This document shows positions 1 through 10,294 of a stretch of DNA of 64,000 bases, piece after piece. A program made the position numbers and the translations under genes. Location: the NCBI GenBank assembly GCA_946965045.2, contig OX337228.1, forward strand, positions 2,294,001-2,358,000. Reading direction: 5' to 3'. This DNA comes from Epithemia pelagica (lineage: Eukaryota > Bacillariophyta > Bacillariophyceae > Surirellales > Surirellaceae). A model generated the notes under the pieces. The model did no database searches. It was given only the letters and a program-made list of their open reading frames with translations, and was not told where the DNA came from. The first letter of the stretch is position 1; the number at the start of each line of letters is the position of its first letter.

Positions 1-2
1 CG

Positions 3-590
3 TCCCAGCTGGAGGAGATAGATGTCCTGGCCGCGAAAGGTAACCAAGCCACACCTATTCTCTGGTGGCAAAAGCGAATGCTGAACTTCTTTGTTGAAGG
101 ATTGAGCAACGTCATTCCCGTTGAAATTCTTCCTTTGTTTTGCGCACATGAGCTGCAAGATACTCTTTGCGGTAGTTCTGATGTTGACGTGGAAACGTTG
201 AAGCGGGTTGTTGAATACGAAGGTTATGATGGTGACGAACCAGTCATCCAGAATTTTTGGACTGTTCTTCGGGAATCGACCTCACATGACCGGAAAGCGT
301 TCTTACAATATGTTTGGGCAAGGAGTCGTTTGCCTTCACGCGTGGCGGATTTTGAGACACCATTCAAAATAATAAAGGATACCGCTAATTCTGGGGAACG
401 TGCGGACATGGCTCTCCCCAGTGCTTCGACGTGTTTCTTTTCACTTACCCTCCCGATGTACAGCAGTGTTGAAATTCTTCGACAAAAACTGTTGTTCGCT
501 ATTCATAATGTGACTACAATGGAAACTGACTTCCAAACAAATTTGTCTGAGGTGGCAGAGGGTTACCGCGCACTAGCGGGAGTACCATAG
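3..590 (+). CDS. HECT-type E3 ubiquitin ligase, C-terminal fragment
   Basis: The frame is open from base 3, so this is the 3' end of a gene that begins outside the window. It encodes about 195 residues matching the C-lobe of a HECT domain. The late part has the HECT order of a PSASTCFFSLTLP segment, a YSSVEILRQKLLFAI helix and a terminal acidic/aromatic stretch. The Cys in STCF (codon 432-434) sits where HECT ligases carry the thioester-forming catalytic cysteine. In this family the enzyme accepts ubiquitin from an E2 on that cysteine and passes it to a substrate lysine; the substrate-binding N-terminus is not visible, so the target is unknown. The gene converges on the next one, with 66 bp between the stop codons. 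Confidence 0.85.
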   Translation, partial: SQLEEIDVLAAKGNQATPILWWQKRMLNFFVEGLSNVIPVEILPLFCAHELQDTLCGSSDVDVETLKRVVEYEGYDGDEPVIQNFWTVLRESTSHDRKAFLQYVWARSRLPSRVADFETPFKIIKDTANSGERADMALPSASTCFFSLTLPMYSSVEILRQKLLFAIHNVTTMETDFQTNLSEVAEGYRALAGVP

Positions 591-656
591 ACAGTAAGCA
601 AAATCATGGGATTCAAAATATAGACATGTAATCATCTTCATTCTTTGTTAACCATA

Positions 657-3293
657 TTAATTTAGCTCTTGAGCAATGTTGCTCGCTTGGTTCGGTTCGC
701 ATCGCGAATTGTTAGCGATGTGTTTCAATTTGGCTTCCAGCGCTACCATGAAAAACTGAATCGCCGTACTGCGCTTCTTCATTACGCACGAGAATAGAGC
801 AACGGCCTCACGAATTTGTTTTTCAGTTCGCGAAAGTTCCAGAATAACGTCACTCACGAGATGGCGGTCATCTTGATGAAAACAAAATAGCAGGTTCTCC
901 TCCCAGTTGTAGAACACCTCACTGAGCGCGTCTAAAGTTGACTTTTCCGACCTTGCCTTCTTGACAAAACAGAGGGCTTGCTCACGATCGGTTTCATGTA
1001 GCATCGAAATATTCACTTCTTTATGTTGGGAGACGGGTACACGGTCTTGAAAGTGGTCAATCATGCCTAACAAATCATTCATACCAGCATTTTCCATGTC
1101 ACTGGATTCAACGAAAAGGTTGTCGAACGACGACGTTAACTCGCTGGTGATGAGTGCTTGCCACAAACACGCTGTTTCCGGCGATAATCTCTCATTCGTA
1201 CGAGATGAAACTTGGATGCGACTGTGGCAACGCAAAACATCGTCATCATCGCTCTGGAAGCCAGCCTCGTGTCTATCCAGGTCGTCGATAAAAGGGCATT
1301 CGATCTTGACTGCAACTTCATCGATCTGGGGGCACTCTTTGGCATAAAGGTCGTTGTCTTCAGACTCATCATGGTCCGACAGCTGAGCGTCTCTAACTTC
1401 TCCATTAACAATTTGCGTTAAAGTTGCCTGAATACCTTGCCTCTTCACTCCAAAGAGTCGTGATTGCGCCTTCTCCACCATGTGGTTCGCTAATGGGTTT
1501 CTCGGTTCAGCATGGTCCAATTTGTCATCGAGTTCTTTAGAATCAGGGAGGAACCACGATTTTTCAACGTTTTCTCCAATTTTCATGAGCCGTTCTCGTT
1601 TTTTCCACATGTCGCGGCGGTGTGCTTTGAGTCGCCGCCGCAAGCTGTCTTCTTCACTGGAATAGCGTTCCACAAGTTTTTCCAACTTTTGTAGTCGGCT
1701 TATCAATGCCTTCTCAATCGCAACATCTGACTGGGACATATCCAAGGGAATCTTCTCTTCGTTTTTAAATCGACCTTGCATACACGGGCAACTCTTACAT
1801 TGTTGGCAAGTCATCGATCGAGGTCTTATCTTTTCGTTCTGTACCCGACTAGTGGACGTCACCTTGCTTCGGTCGGAAATATCTGAGGATTTAGAATCCT
1901 TTCGTCTTTCACCACACGTTTCTTTTTCACACAGAAGAGATTTCTTTCCTGATCCAGCCGTTCTGCCCCTAGCTCGTGATTTTGTTGAATCACTCGATTT
2001 GCTCTTTGGGTTTTCTTTGTTAATTACCGCCTTCGTCTCTGGTCGATCCTGTTGAGGCGGGTGGCTCGCGGCGAAATGACCAGGTGATATCATGTCATCA
2101 CCGGGATCTTTTCCGGACTCGTCGACACCCTGACTTGGCGCACAAGAGAATTGCTGTATTGAGCGAGTAGGGTGGCATGTCCTTTCGTCTCGATCCGCGT
2201 TGTCCCTGGGCGAGTCCTTGATCGCTTCCGGTCGAAGCTGCGACAATGGCAAGGTTTTGGACGGAACCAATGAGGATGCATCATTCTGACTCTCTGCCTG
2301 TCGTCGCGCCATTGCTTCGAGAACAGTTTCCTTCACATGTGATTTCATCTTTTTTGTCAGCCGCACCCCATGATCCGATTCTAGCATTGCGTAGACGTCT
2401 TTCAAGGTGACTTTGGTGGGATCCCTCGGCTCAAGATAGGCCTGTAGGATCTCGGTTAGTTGATTGTTATCGATATGTGACACTGCCCTTTTAACAGTTG
2501 TTTCTTGACCAGTGTTAGGACGTTCGCAATGATTATCCGACGCGGTCTTGTTTGGACTCAAATTTTCGCATTTGACATGCGACTCAACAAGACTTTTGTT
2601 CGCGGCATCCGGTCGTTGTGATATAATGGGATCCTTTGGTGTTTCTTCATGACATTTGGTTATTGATTGTGTGGACTGCGTTCCGTACTGCACACTTTGT
2701 TTTTCCCGTTTAATGGAAGAAAAGATTGGCTTTGACAATAAAAGTTCGTCATCGGATGAATCGTCGGAAAGCAGACTCAGCTCATCCGAAACCTTTCTCG
2801 TATTGGATGACGGAGATGGACTACTCGCCTTGGACTTTTTGTTGACTTGAGTTAAATCAACGTTTGAATGGCCCGTCTGTTGACTTGACGTAATGCTACG
2901 CTTGGATCCTCTGTGGGACAATTTGCTGTTGTTGTCAATACTGAGAAATGCTCGTTCGGCCCTTTCAATTTCGTCGTCAATGTTAAAGGATGGGAGCGGT
3001 GGCATAGTCCGTTTTCGCCGACGTCGGCGATTCTTTTTGTGGCTACTAGAAGTACTGCTGTTGCTTTTCGCCGACGCTTGCAACAGCGTCTCATCTTTGT
3101 CAATCTCCACAATCGGTGACGATGGTTGCGATAACAATGCCGTCGTTTCTCGGATGCAAGTTTCCCTGGTCTTCCATCGGCACGTTGTGCCCGAGTTGTT
3201 GCGTCGTGAGAAGGATCGCTCCTGACCAGCCGACTTTTCCACACAGCGAGAGAGGCTGAATCCTATCATGGAATTGTCGGGACAAAGAGACAT
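657..3293 (-). CDS. DEK_C-domain-like, low-complexity nuclear-type protein
   Basis: A long Ser/Lys/Asp-rich protein (878 aa from the ATG at 3293). The only recognisable fold is a three-helix stretch at about residues 273-328 (bases 2310-2475, including LTEILQAYLEP and VKETVLEAM). It resembles the DEK C-terminal domain, a small DNA/chromatin-binding module. Upstream is a basic patch of consecutive arginines like a nuclear localisation signal. In the middle is a Cys cluster, CQQCKSCPCMQGRF (about 1780-1815), that could bind metal, followed by a charged coiled-coil-like segment. The frame stays open to 3554 and another ATG lies at 3461. The 3293 start is chosen because the sequence upstream of it looks unlike the rest of the protein. 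A chromatin role is inferred from the domain only. Confidence 0.55.
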   Translation of the reverse strand: MSLCPDNSMIGFSLSRCVEKSAGQERSFSRRNNSGTTCRWKTRETCIRETTALLSQPSSPIVEIDKDETLLQASAKSNSSTSSSHKKNRRRRRKRTMPPLPSFNIDDEIERAERAFLSIDNNSKLSHRGSKRSITSSQQTGHSNVDLTQVNKKSKASSPSPSSNTRKVSDELSLLSDDSSDDELLLSKPIFSSIKREKQSVQYGTQSTQSITKCHEETPKDPIISQRPDAANKSLVESHVKCENLSPNKTASDNHCERPNTGQETTVKRAVSHIDNNQLTEILQAYLEPRDPTKVTLKDVYAMLESDHGVRLTKKMKSHVKETVLEAMARRQAESQNDASSLVPSKTLPLSQLRPEAIKDSPRDNADRDERTCHPTRSIQQFSCAPSQGVDESGKDPGDDMISPGHFAASHPPQQDRPETKAVINKENPKSKSSDSTKSRARGRTAGSGKKSLLCEKETCGERRKDSKSSDISDRSKVTSTSRVQNEKIRPRSMTCQQCKSCPCMQGRFKNEEKIPLDMSQSDVAIEKALISRLQKLEKLVERYSSEEDSLRRRLKAHRRDMWKKRERLMKIGENVEKSWFLPDSKELDDKLDHAEPRNPLANHMVEKAQSRLFGVKRQGIQATLTQIVNGEVRDAQLSDHDESEDNDLYAKECPQIDEVAVKIECPFIDDLDRHEAGFQSDDDDVLRCHSRIQVSSRTNERLSPETACLWQALITSELTSSFDNLFVESSDMENAGMNDLLGMIDHFQDRVPVSQHKEVNISMLHETDREQALCFVKKARSEKSTLDALSEVFYNWEENLLFCFHQDDRHLVSDVILELSRTEKQIREAVALFSCVMKKRSTAIQFFMVALEAKLKHIANNSRCEPNQASNIAQELN

Positions 3294-3597
3294 TGTATCG
3301 ACCAGGGCTATTAAAAGGTTATCGACTTTGACAAAACTCTTGGAATGAAAAGGCAAATCGCGCCAAAGTCGACAAACTGCGATCAAAAAATGGGCGGAAG
3401 AAAGTGGAACATGGTTAGAAGGCGTGACGCGCCTGTCGGCCCAACAAGAGAGCGTGGTCATCCGTTGGATGGGCCGAATGCCGAGAGGGCAACCACCAAC
3501 ACGTGCACCAAGGAACCGTAATCCGTGGCGTTGGACCTTATCTGTTGTGAACACTACGACGACGAAGGGCCATGGTCATGTTGGTTTTTGTCATGTG

Positions 3598-3900
3598 TCA
3601 TATGCACCAAGAGAATAGTCCACAGCAGAACAAACTAGGGTTGTCGTCTTCTCTCCCTCTTTTCTGATGATTTTCCCATTGCTCTACGACTGATCTTTTC
3701 CGTTCGGCACGGTCCTGCTTTTTCTGTTCGTATTCTCGAACACGATCTTTTCGTCGTTGCTTCGACTCTTCTTTCGTGGCACAACCTCGTACGCTATTCG
3801 CGCGGTCCAAACGGCGATTCACGGCGGCCAAGGAATTGTGGCTTTTGAAACTCTTTCGTATAGATTCCCGTCGTCGATTCGTTGTGGCATGAGTGGGCAT
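3598..3900 (-). CDS. Small highly charged protein of unknown function
   Basis: An ATG-initiated ORF of 100 aa on the same strand as the DEK_C-type gene and just upstream of it. It is rich in Arg, Lys and Glu, with a long charged helix in the middle, and ends in a Cys/aromatic tail FCCGLFSWCI. No family is recognised. The tail is unlike random translation and could be a membrane-anchoring or lipidated end, but this is speculation. It could also be an upstream exon of the neighbouring gene or a chance ORF. Confidence 0.35.
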   Translation of the reverse strand: MPTHATTNRRRESIRKSFKSHNSLAAVNRRLDRANSVRGCATKEESKQRRKDRVREYEQKKQDRAERKRSVVEQWENHQKRGREDDNPSLFCCGLFSWCI

Positions 3901-4458
3901 GACGACAAAACAAACGACGACGGTTTTTCCCTCCACTAAGAATCACAACCGATCGGCAACCGAATACAATAGATCATGGAGTCCACCGACCCTCGAGCAA
4001 CAATCTCGTTCCTCCTCCTTCGGGATGCGTTCCAAATTCCAGTCGATCACGATCGTGATCGTGTCTAGAAACAACCGTTTGGATGGAACAATCGACACAC
4101 GATCAAAGGCTTGTCGAATTTTCGAATGACTTCTAATTATTGGGAGGGTCGGCGGATCGAAAGACGACCTCGCTCGCCGATGGTCGTGCTTCCCCAGAAT
4201 TCAAACTTATTCAAATTTAGGTTTGCTACAAGTATGTAGGTCCTCGCGTGACTGGTTTGAATCCTTGATTCATTTTGAATGTCACACGCGAGCAGTTCCT
4301 CATTTTTTCGAAAACCGACACATCTCTCCCCTGGTCATCTCTGGTCATGCCACAAACTCAAAAGAACAGACACTGGAGGTCTTTGCCAAACAATCTTGTG
4401 GTTGCATTGTCCGTTCAATCTCTAGAAAGGTTATCTGAAATTGAAGTTGTAAAGCAGA
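3901..4458. other. Divergent intergenic region
   Basis: No gene is supported here. It separates the small minus-strand ORF from the plus-strand membrane protein, so it probably carries promoter elements for both. The one clear structure is the 18-bp palindrome at 4044-4061. Confidence 0.5.
4044..4061. promoter_or_regulatory. 18-bp perfect palindrome, candidate operator-like site
   Basis: CGATCACGATCGTGATCG is its own reverse complement over all 18 bases and lies about 400 bp upstream of the 4459 start, in a divergent promoter region. A symmetric site of this length suits a dimeric DNA-binding protein. No factor is identified. Confidence 0.3.
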
Positions 4459-6279
4459 ATGCGTCAAAATCGAAAAGGTCGTAGTCGCAAACACAGTGAA
4501 GGCGGAAGAGCCGTCGAACTGGATTGCCATGATGCCAGTCTCGCCAGTGGAGGGGCTCAGCAGTACCTCATTTACGATCAGCAGCTTCGTGCTCTCATGA
4601 TGAACTCGACGGCCAATGGGGGATTCGACGCAGCGTCAACAATTGGAGGTGATGAGTCTTTGGCGGGAATGGATGTCCAATCGTTGGGGATTTCTTTTGA
4701 CGGGGAGTCCATTCTCATGCCCACCACTCATGGCGGCGAACCGGTACCCTTGACGGCCATTCCAGGACGAGCAGACTGCAGCAGCATTCATGGGGACTTT
4801 GAAGAGAGCAATATTATTTTCGGAGACGAAGAAGAGCCACCACCACCTTCCTCATCTTTGGCCCACGATCGAGTCTACGCGGCCATTGTGGATGAAGATG
4901 GTCGAATAACACTCAAGGAGGTCACTGCGCCAATGAAGCTGGTTTCCTCCTTGCCACCTTCTGCATCCCAAAAGAGACAGGAATCATTGACCACAACGCT
5001 CCCCACACATGACCTCAATCCTTCGGATCCTCCCAATCTCCTTGATCGTTCGTCTAGATCGCGCCGATGTTGCTGCCCCACCTGGATCACGGATGCTCCC
5101 TTTTCCCTCAAGGTCTATATACTTGGAGCACTGGTTCTGTTTCTAGGCTCCATGTCCCTGACTGTCTATACCATCTATGAACTTGGTAAGAATGAGTCCA
5201 GCAACAGCTCTTCTCCGACAGTCGTCGGAGACAACTTCAACGACAAGGGTTACAATAGGCCACCTACTCAAGTTGACGTGCCACCCCCCTCGCCTACGAA
5301 AGCGTCCTCTCCAACAGCATCCCCAACACCGCTCCCAGTCATGGTCGAACCGGTCGTCCGATCTCCTTTTGTGCCAATGGATACAACTGTGTATGACACG
5401 ACGGCGCTAAGTTTCTACCTTGTCGCCGGAGCATTGAGCAATGGAGATTTGGCCAGATTGACAGACTTGCCTACGACACAGTCCTCCAGTGCGACCATTT
5501 CTCCATCCGTTTTGGAAGCCTTTCCCTTTCTGGTGAACCTGGGTTCCTGGAGTGCAGAGAGTTCTTTGACTGAATCTTTGTCCTGTCCCAGTTCCATGTA
5601 CGAATCGGTCGCTACCCAATACCAAAGTTCTTCCGTACCCGTCATGTTTGTCATGGGAGATGACGAAGTCACCAATTGTCCAGGCCCCGATCTGGCACTG
5701 GAACAATGGAGGCAAACCTTGGGAAACTCTGTACAACAACACAATTCGTTTGACAACTCGGATTGGCAATGGTGGACTAAACCCGACCGACCGGAAAAAT
5801 TTTCGTTTGTCTTTGGATCCGTCTTGTTTGTCGGCTTGTATCTACCCCAAGAACCACTTCTAAATAGTGCCGGGACACCATCCACTTCCGCCTACAATAC
5901 TTATGACTGGAATTTGGAATATGCATCCGACAACTTGGATTGGGTCAAGGTTAACTTTGAATATGCGAGCGAGAGTACTCGTGTCATGGTCCTGTTCACG
6001 AGCAACCCCGTGGACTCCAATTCCATGTTCAATTTGGCTTTGACGGAACAAATCATTACCAACTACGAAATGGTTCGCATCATTTCCATCAATGCGAGTG
6101 GTAATGGAACCGCCAGTCTGAATTCTCAATTTCAAGGAGTTGGCAATTGGGATGTCATCAACGTTCCATCCTCGGCCTGGCCCCCCACCAAAGTGGACGT
6201 GGTTGTCCAAGAACCGCAGCTGCCCAACGAGAGAGCCATTGTTTCCGTCACGGTGGACCAAGATCAGTGGCTTGTCTAA
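4459..6279 (+). CDS. Single-pass membrane protein with degenerate metallophosphoesterase-like ectodomain
   Basis: 606 aa. The N-terminal ~210 residues are polar and acidic. A basic/Cys patch (RSRRCCC) then precedes one hydrophobic helix (about residues 218-238), followed by an Asn/Ser-rich stalk and a Pro/Thr/Ser linker. This suggests a type II protein with the C-terminal half in the lumen or outside the cell. That half (about 320-606) follows the layout of diatom calcineurin-like phosphoesterases. The strongest anchor is the segment VPVMFVMGDDEV followed by NCPGPDLALEQWR, where relatives recalled by eye read GDNEW plus a similar N-C-P-x-P-x-x-A-L-x-x-W run. Here the metal-binding Asn is Asp, and the other histidine and aspartate ligand motifs are not evident. 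It is therefore probably a non-catalytic relative. The retroelement inserted 100 bp after its stop codon. Confidence 0.55.
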   Translation: MRQNRKGRSRKHSEGGRAVELDCHDASLASGGAQQYLIYDQQLRALMMNSTANGGFDAASTIGGDESLAGMDVQSLGISFDGESILMPTTHGGEPVPLTAIPGRADCSSIHGDFEESNIIFGDEEEPPPPSSSLAHDRVYAAIVDEDGRITLKEVTAPMKLVSSLPPSASQKRQESLTTTLPTHDLNPSDPPNLLDRSSRSRRCCCPTWITDAPFSLKVYILGALVLFLGSMSLTVYTIYELGKNESSNSSSPTVVGDNFNDKGYNRPPTQVDVPPPSPTKASSPTASPTPLPVMVEPVVRSPFVPMDTTVYDTTALSFYLVAGALSNGDLARLTDLPTTQSSSATISPSVLEAFPFLVNLGSWSAESSLTESLSCPSSMYESVATQYQSSSVPVMFVMGDDEVTNCPGPDLALEQWRQTLGNSVQQHNSFDNSDWQWWTKPDRPEKFSFVFGSVLFVGLYLPQEPLLNSAGTPSTSAYNTYDWNLEYASDNLDWVKVNFEYASESTRVMVLFTSNPVDSNSMFNLALTEQIITNYEMVRIISINASGNGTASLNSQFQGVGNWDVINVPSSAWPPTKVDVVVQEPQLPNERAIVSVTVDQDQWLV

Positions 6280-6370
6280 AGTTTGTATCCAGCTTGTGCT
6301 AACGTCGCTGCTTTGAATTTGTATACTTTTTGATAAAATATTATTTATTGTCATTGTCAGGATTGGTTTG

Positions 6371-6379
6371 TCTTCCATT
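6371..6379. repeat. Candidate target-site duplication, left copy
   Basis: TCTTCCATT directly abuts the A-tract (3') end of the retroelement. The same nine bases recur at its other end. Length and position fit target-primed insertion. Confidence 0.5.
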
Positions 6380-9300
6380 CATTTTTTTTTAGAACGATCT
6401 TTACTAGGATAAGCTACTCCTAAGCGGCGAGCTGGCAAAGGAGTGGGGCGTCGTCTGTGGGCGTGATGAACTCCGTCATCGGTATTGGGGAATAGATAGG
6501 TGTGACTTTGTGTTATGCGAACTTGTTGTCGTTGATGATGGGCTCGGATGGCAGCGATACTGTTGTTGGCGTGGGTTGCCAGTCCGGAGACGATGGCGTG
6601 GCTCAGGGAGGCTTTTGCGAAATGGCCGATGGAGAAAATGTTGGCTTCACGGTAGCAGAATTTTTTGACTTGTTTGTTGGCGGCACCCAGAAGATTGGAC
6701 GGCGCATGGTCGAGTTGTTGGTACAGGGCAAAGGCTTGTGGGTGGGGGAGACTGCGGCCGTTCGCCTTTCCAAAATGTGGATCGTCCCACGAGGGAGGAA
6801 TTGTGGTGGAAAATACGTGAGGGTAGTGGCTCGATGAGAAAAGTAATTTGTCGGCAAAAGATCCCAAGGATCCGAGGTGGTCAACCGTGAATGGCAAGAG
6901 GTAAACACCTTGATGGAGGAGGTGTTGGGCCGTGTCCGGGTCACGACAATACTTTGCCCGAGCAGCGTCTTGATGCGTCTTTGAAGCACATTGTGCAAGT
7001 GTAAAGTGGTCAGACGGGTCAAGAGTTGGCTGGGGAAGCTGTGGCGGCGGAACGGTGATGTCAATTGCAACGTATCGAAATGGGTCGTTGCGGTGTGGTT
7101 GGGTAAGAAGCATGCCGACGTCGGCCGGGCGGATGTTTCTATTGTGTTGGGGGGCAAGGCCGGGCGGTTCCACATGAACGTCATGTGGTGAATCCACCGC
7201 TTTGGCGGCGAGCGCGATTTGGCGTAGTAGGTCAAAGAGGGTGTCGCGTATCGCGTTGGAGAGGGCCGTTTTGGACGCGGCACTGCATGAGAAGAGATGG
7301 TCGCCATGCGGGTCCAACGTTTTCTTGGCTGTACAACGGCAGACCGTGGACCGTTCCAGTTCATCTGTCGTGAACAAGGGCAAGCGAAGTTTTCGCCGCA
7401 GAGCTGTCCGAAAGATGTTGTTGGTCAATCGGAATTGGGAGGCAGTTAGTGGCATGGTAAGTGCCATGCTGGTGAGGGGGTTGAGGAGGGACGGGAGAAA
7501 AATTCGTTGTTCCGCCGGCGTGGTTTCCATCAAATGAGGCATCACGTGCTCTCGCAAAATGTGGTTAGTTTGTCCGTGGTGGGTGTTGTGGTCGAATCTG
7601 GATGGGTCGAAAAGGGCATCGTCTGCTTGTTCGTTTGCCAGCAGCGATAGGGCTTTTCGAAACGTGACCATTCCCGGTTTGGTGCTCTGTTGCCAGTTTT
7701 CGTATTCCTGTCTGTGGATGGAGGGGACGGGTGTCGCGGTGGAAGTGGCGAGTTGAATCGCACGAGCCGTCTGGGTGATGAGTCGTGGGTAGGCTGCAGC
7801 CGCTGCATGGTGGAATCCCAGTCCGCCCAGGCGTTGAGGGAGAGAGGCAATGAGAGTGGATGGGACAATGATTGCGTCTTCGGGCAGGGATGTCGTCACG
7901 GCCAGGAACTTGACAATCAAACGGTCGGTTTGCTGTGTGACCGGGCTGGACCAAAGGGTGGTTCGTGGGTTGGTGGCTTGATGGGCCAGAAGGATTCTGC
8001 TGGGAGCAGGTGAAGGATCGACGCCATGATCGAGTAACGGAAGAGTGCTCCTTTCGTTTGCAAATCGTGCAGTTGGTCCAGGTATTCGATTCTTTCGTTC
8101 ATCTTGGTGAGTTTTTGATTTATGTATGTCCGGGCAAACTGGATGGAACCGATTGGTTGCCCCAGGAAACGGACCGGGCAAACTGGATGGAACCGATTGG
8201 TTGCCCCAGGAAACGGACTCCGTCGGTGATCTCTGCCGAGTGTGGGTCTGTTGGTGACAGGAATGTGAGTGCTTTGTCAAGCCCTTCTCGATTCAGGATG
8301 GAGAGCTGTGGACTGGTTCCCGTTGTGGAGGTGAGAATTTTTGTTTTTCTTTGGTTCATGATGATTCCTAACGGCTTGCCCAGTTTGTTGAAGCGGTTGA
8401 GGAACCAATGGAGGTCAGTATGGGGCAGGCATACCGAGGTATCGTCCATAATGGACGCTGTATGTGCTTTGCCACCCATACCATCGTCTGCTGGGTCGCC
8501 TTGGCGTAATCGTTGTGTGGCACGAAGGGCCTGTTCTTTGTTAATTTTGGTTGTCAGTGCGAGGAGGACTAAGCATGAGAACAGAGGGCTCAAGGGGCAG
8601 CCCTGGGGGAACCCTGCTTCTTGGAGGAGGTATTGTGCTTGTTTGCACTCGTCGAAGTACCATGAATGGCATGGTTGATTGGTCAGTAGATCAAACAGGG
8701 GGACGAGTGGCGCCGTTGCTGGTTCGGAGAGCAGGATTTTGCGGGCCTCGGTCCTGGAAATGTTGTTAAACATGTTTGTCAGGTCTAGGAGGACCAGACT
8801 TCGGCTCGGTGGAGGAGGTTCTTTGTTTGTTGTGTCGTCTTGTCGGTCGATGAAACGGCGGACAGCGGACGCGGTGGTTTGGGCCACAAAATCCACTCCT
8901 CCAGGGATTTGTATTCCGTATTGGCCACCTTTTAGGAGCAAGGGTCGGATGGACTCTGTCTGGTGGACTAGTGCCGTTTTCGCCGCCACTCGTCGAATGG
9001 CGGTGCCGATACCGATTGGACGCAACCGTTCGGGGTTGGTGATGTCCTTGTGGAGGGCAAGGAAATAGTTGCTGGACAAAACGGTCCTGATCGTGGGTGG
9101 GATTTGGGCAGTGATGACAAGTTGCATGAGGGCCTTGATGTGGGAGAAGTAGGGCCGCGTTGCGTCGGGAGATTTCGTGGTCCTGTGGAGGGCCATGGAT
9201 ACGATGACGTCGATACAATTTGCAAAGGGACCCGAAGCCGTTCCTGGCTTCATTTGTCGAAGCGCTGTTTCAAAGAGGTCGTCCTTGAGTTTCAGCATTT

Positions 9301-10294
9301 GGTTGGCTTCTGGTGGATGGTTGGTGGATCGTTGACCGCCGGTTCTGGTCGCAGGTGGTGGCTGTCTGCGTGGCGGGAAGAGTTCGTCTTGGCACCTTGC
9401 AATTCGCGTTGGAGTGAGCGTTGCTGTTGGTGTGTTGGTGGTGAGACGCTGGAAGGCGGCTCTATAGTTGCCGAGATCTGCTGCCTGTTGTGCCGCGGCG
9501 AGTCTCCAGGAGGGAAGCTTTCCGTCGTGTTGATGGCGCTGTCGTTGTTGCCTTTTCTTGTTTCCTTGGTTCTGCTTGCCTGTGGTTGTCGGAAGCGGTG
9601 TTGGGTTCCATGTTTGGTTGTGAAGGTCTTGTAGCCGGCCGGCCTTGAGCAGGGACAATCTGGCTTTGAGGGCATTTGAGTGGGAGAGGTGGATGGTGCC
9701 TTGGATGGGAGCGAGAAGGAGTGGTTCTAAGAGCATAAGTAGTTTCCAGAACGGACTCGCGTCTGTTTGGTAACTCGGGGGTCGTTCATCTCGGATGACT
9801 GATGGGTTCATCTCTGGAGTGGCGTCGAGGATCCAGGAGACGGTGTTGTTGTACATGGTGTAGAATTCTGCTCTGGCGGGTGGTTTTAGCTTATGCCAGA
9901 TGGAGCGACGGAAAGGTGGTGGTGTCATTTCCAGTTGGTGGAGAAAGGACAGGCTTCTGGTCCAGTTTGTTTCGACTTCCGGAGTAGCATGTCTGAAGGT
10001 TGACAGCACTAGTTGAAGATTGTTTTTGTTTCTACTATGTTTTTTCGTTATGTGTTGTTTGAGGTGGCCCGTTGTAGTGAAGATGGCGGTTGGTGTATCA
10101 CAGTGGTGGCAGAGATGGAATCCGTGTTGGTGGCAAAAGGTTGGAGTCATGTAGTCGCTTGGGTGTGTGTTGTCGTGTTCGGTGATGATATGCTCTTTCA
10201 GGTGGGCATGTGGTCTTGTGCTGTGTCTCGGTACTTGCCACGGGCAGCCAGGCACTGGGCAGTGACGAGGTGGGTTGATTCTTGTGTTACTCAT
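6379..10294 (-). pseudogene. Retrotransposon ORF3: zinc fingers, reverse transcriptase, restriction-like endonuclease (frameshifted)
   Basis: The likely start is the ATG at 10294, which overlaps the ORF2 stop by 8 nt. Two C2H2 fingers come first (CPVPGC...H...H and CHHC...H...H). The RT core follows, with motif A LLDLTNMFN, motif B GFPQGCPLSPLF and motif C SIMDD; both catalytic Asp residues of motif C are intact. The first frame ends at 8120 after a 44-bp tandem duplication (8130-8217). The RT thumb-like sequence continues in a second frame (8102 down to about 7996). A missing base near 7995 then moves it into a third frame that runs to 6379. The last part holds LGGLGFHHA, a Cys/His knuckle (CRC...HGDHLFSC) and RPADVGML...AIDITV, which fits a PD-(D/E)XK nuclease core. 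The final stop codon is formed at the junction of the A-tract end with flanking DNA. Confidence 0.85.
8130..8217. repeat. Perfect 44-bp tandem duplication inside the reverse transcriptase ORF
   Basis: Bases 8130-8173 and 8174-8217 are identical. Because 44 is not a multiple of three, the second copy shifts the frame. Removing one copy brings the RT frame exactly into register with the thumb-like frame at 8102-7996, so the duplication is a recent lesion in an otherwise continuous ORF. Confidence 0.9.

Noticed and set aside
6603..7364. 253-aa minus-strand ORF inside the endonuclease region
   Set aside because: It overlaps the conserved endonuclease frame, has no motif, and owes its length to the C/A-rich composition of the element.
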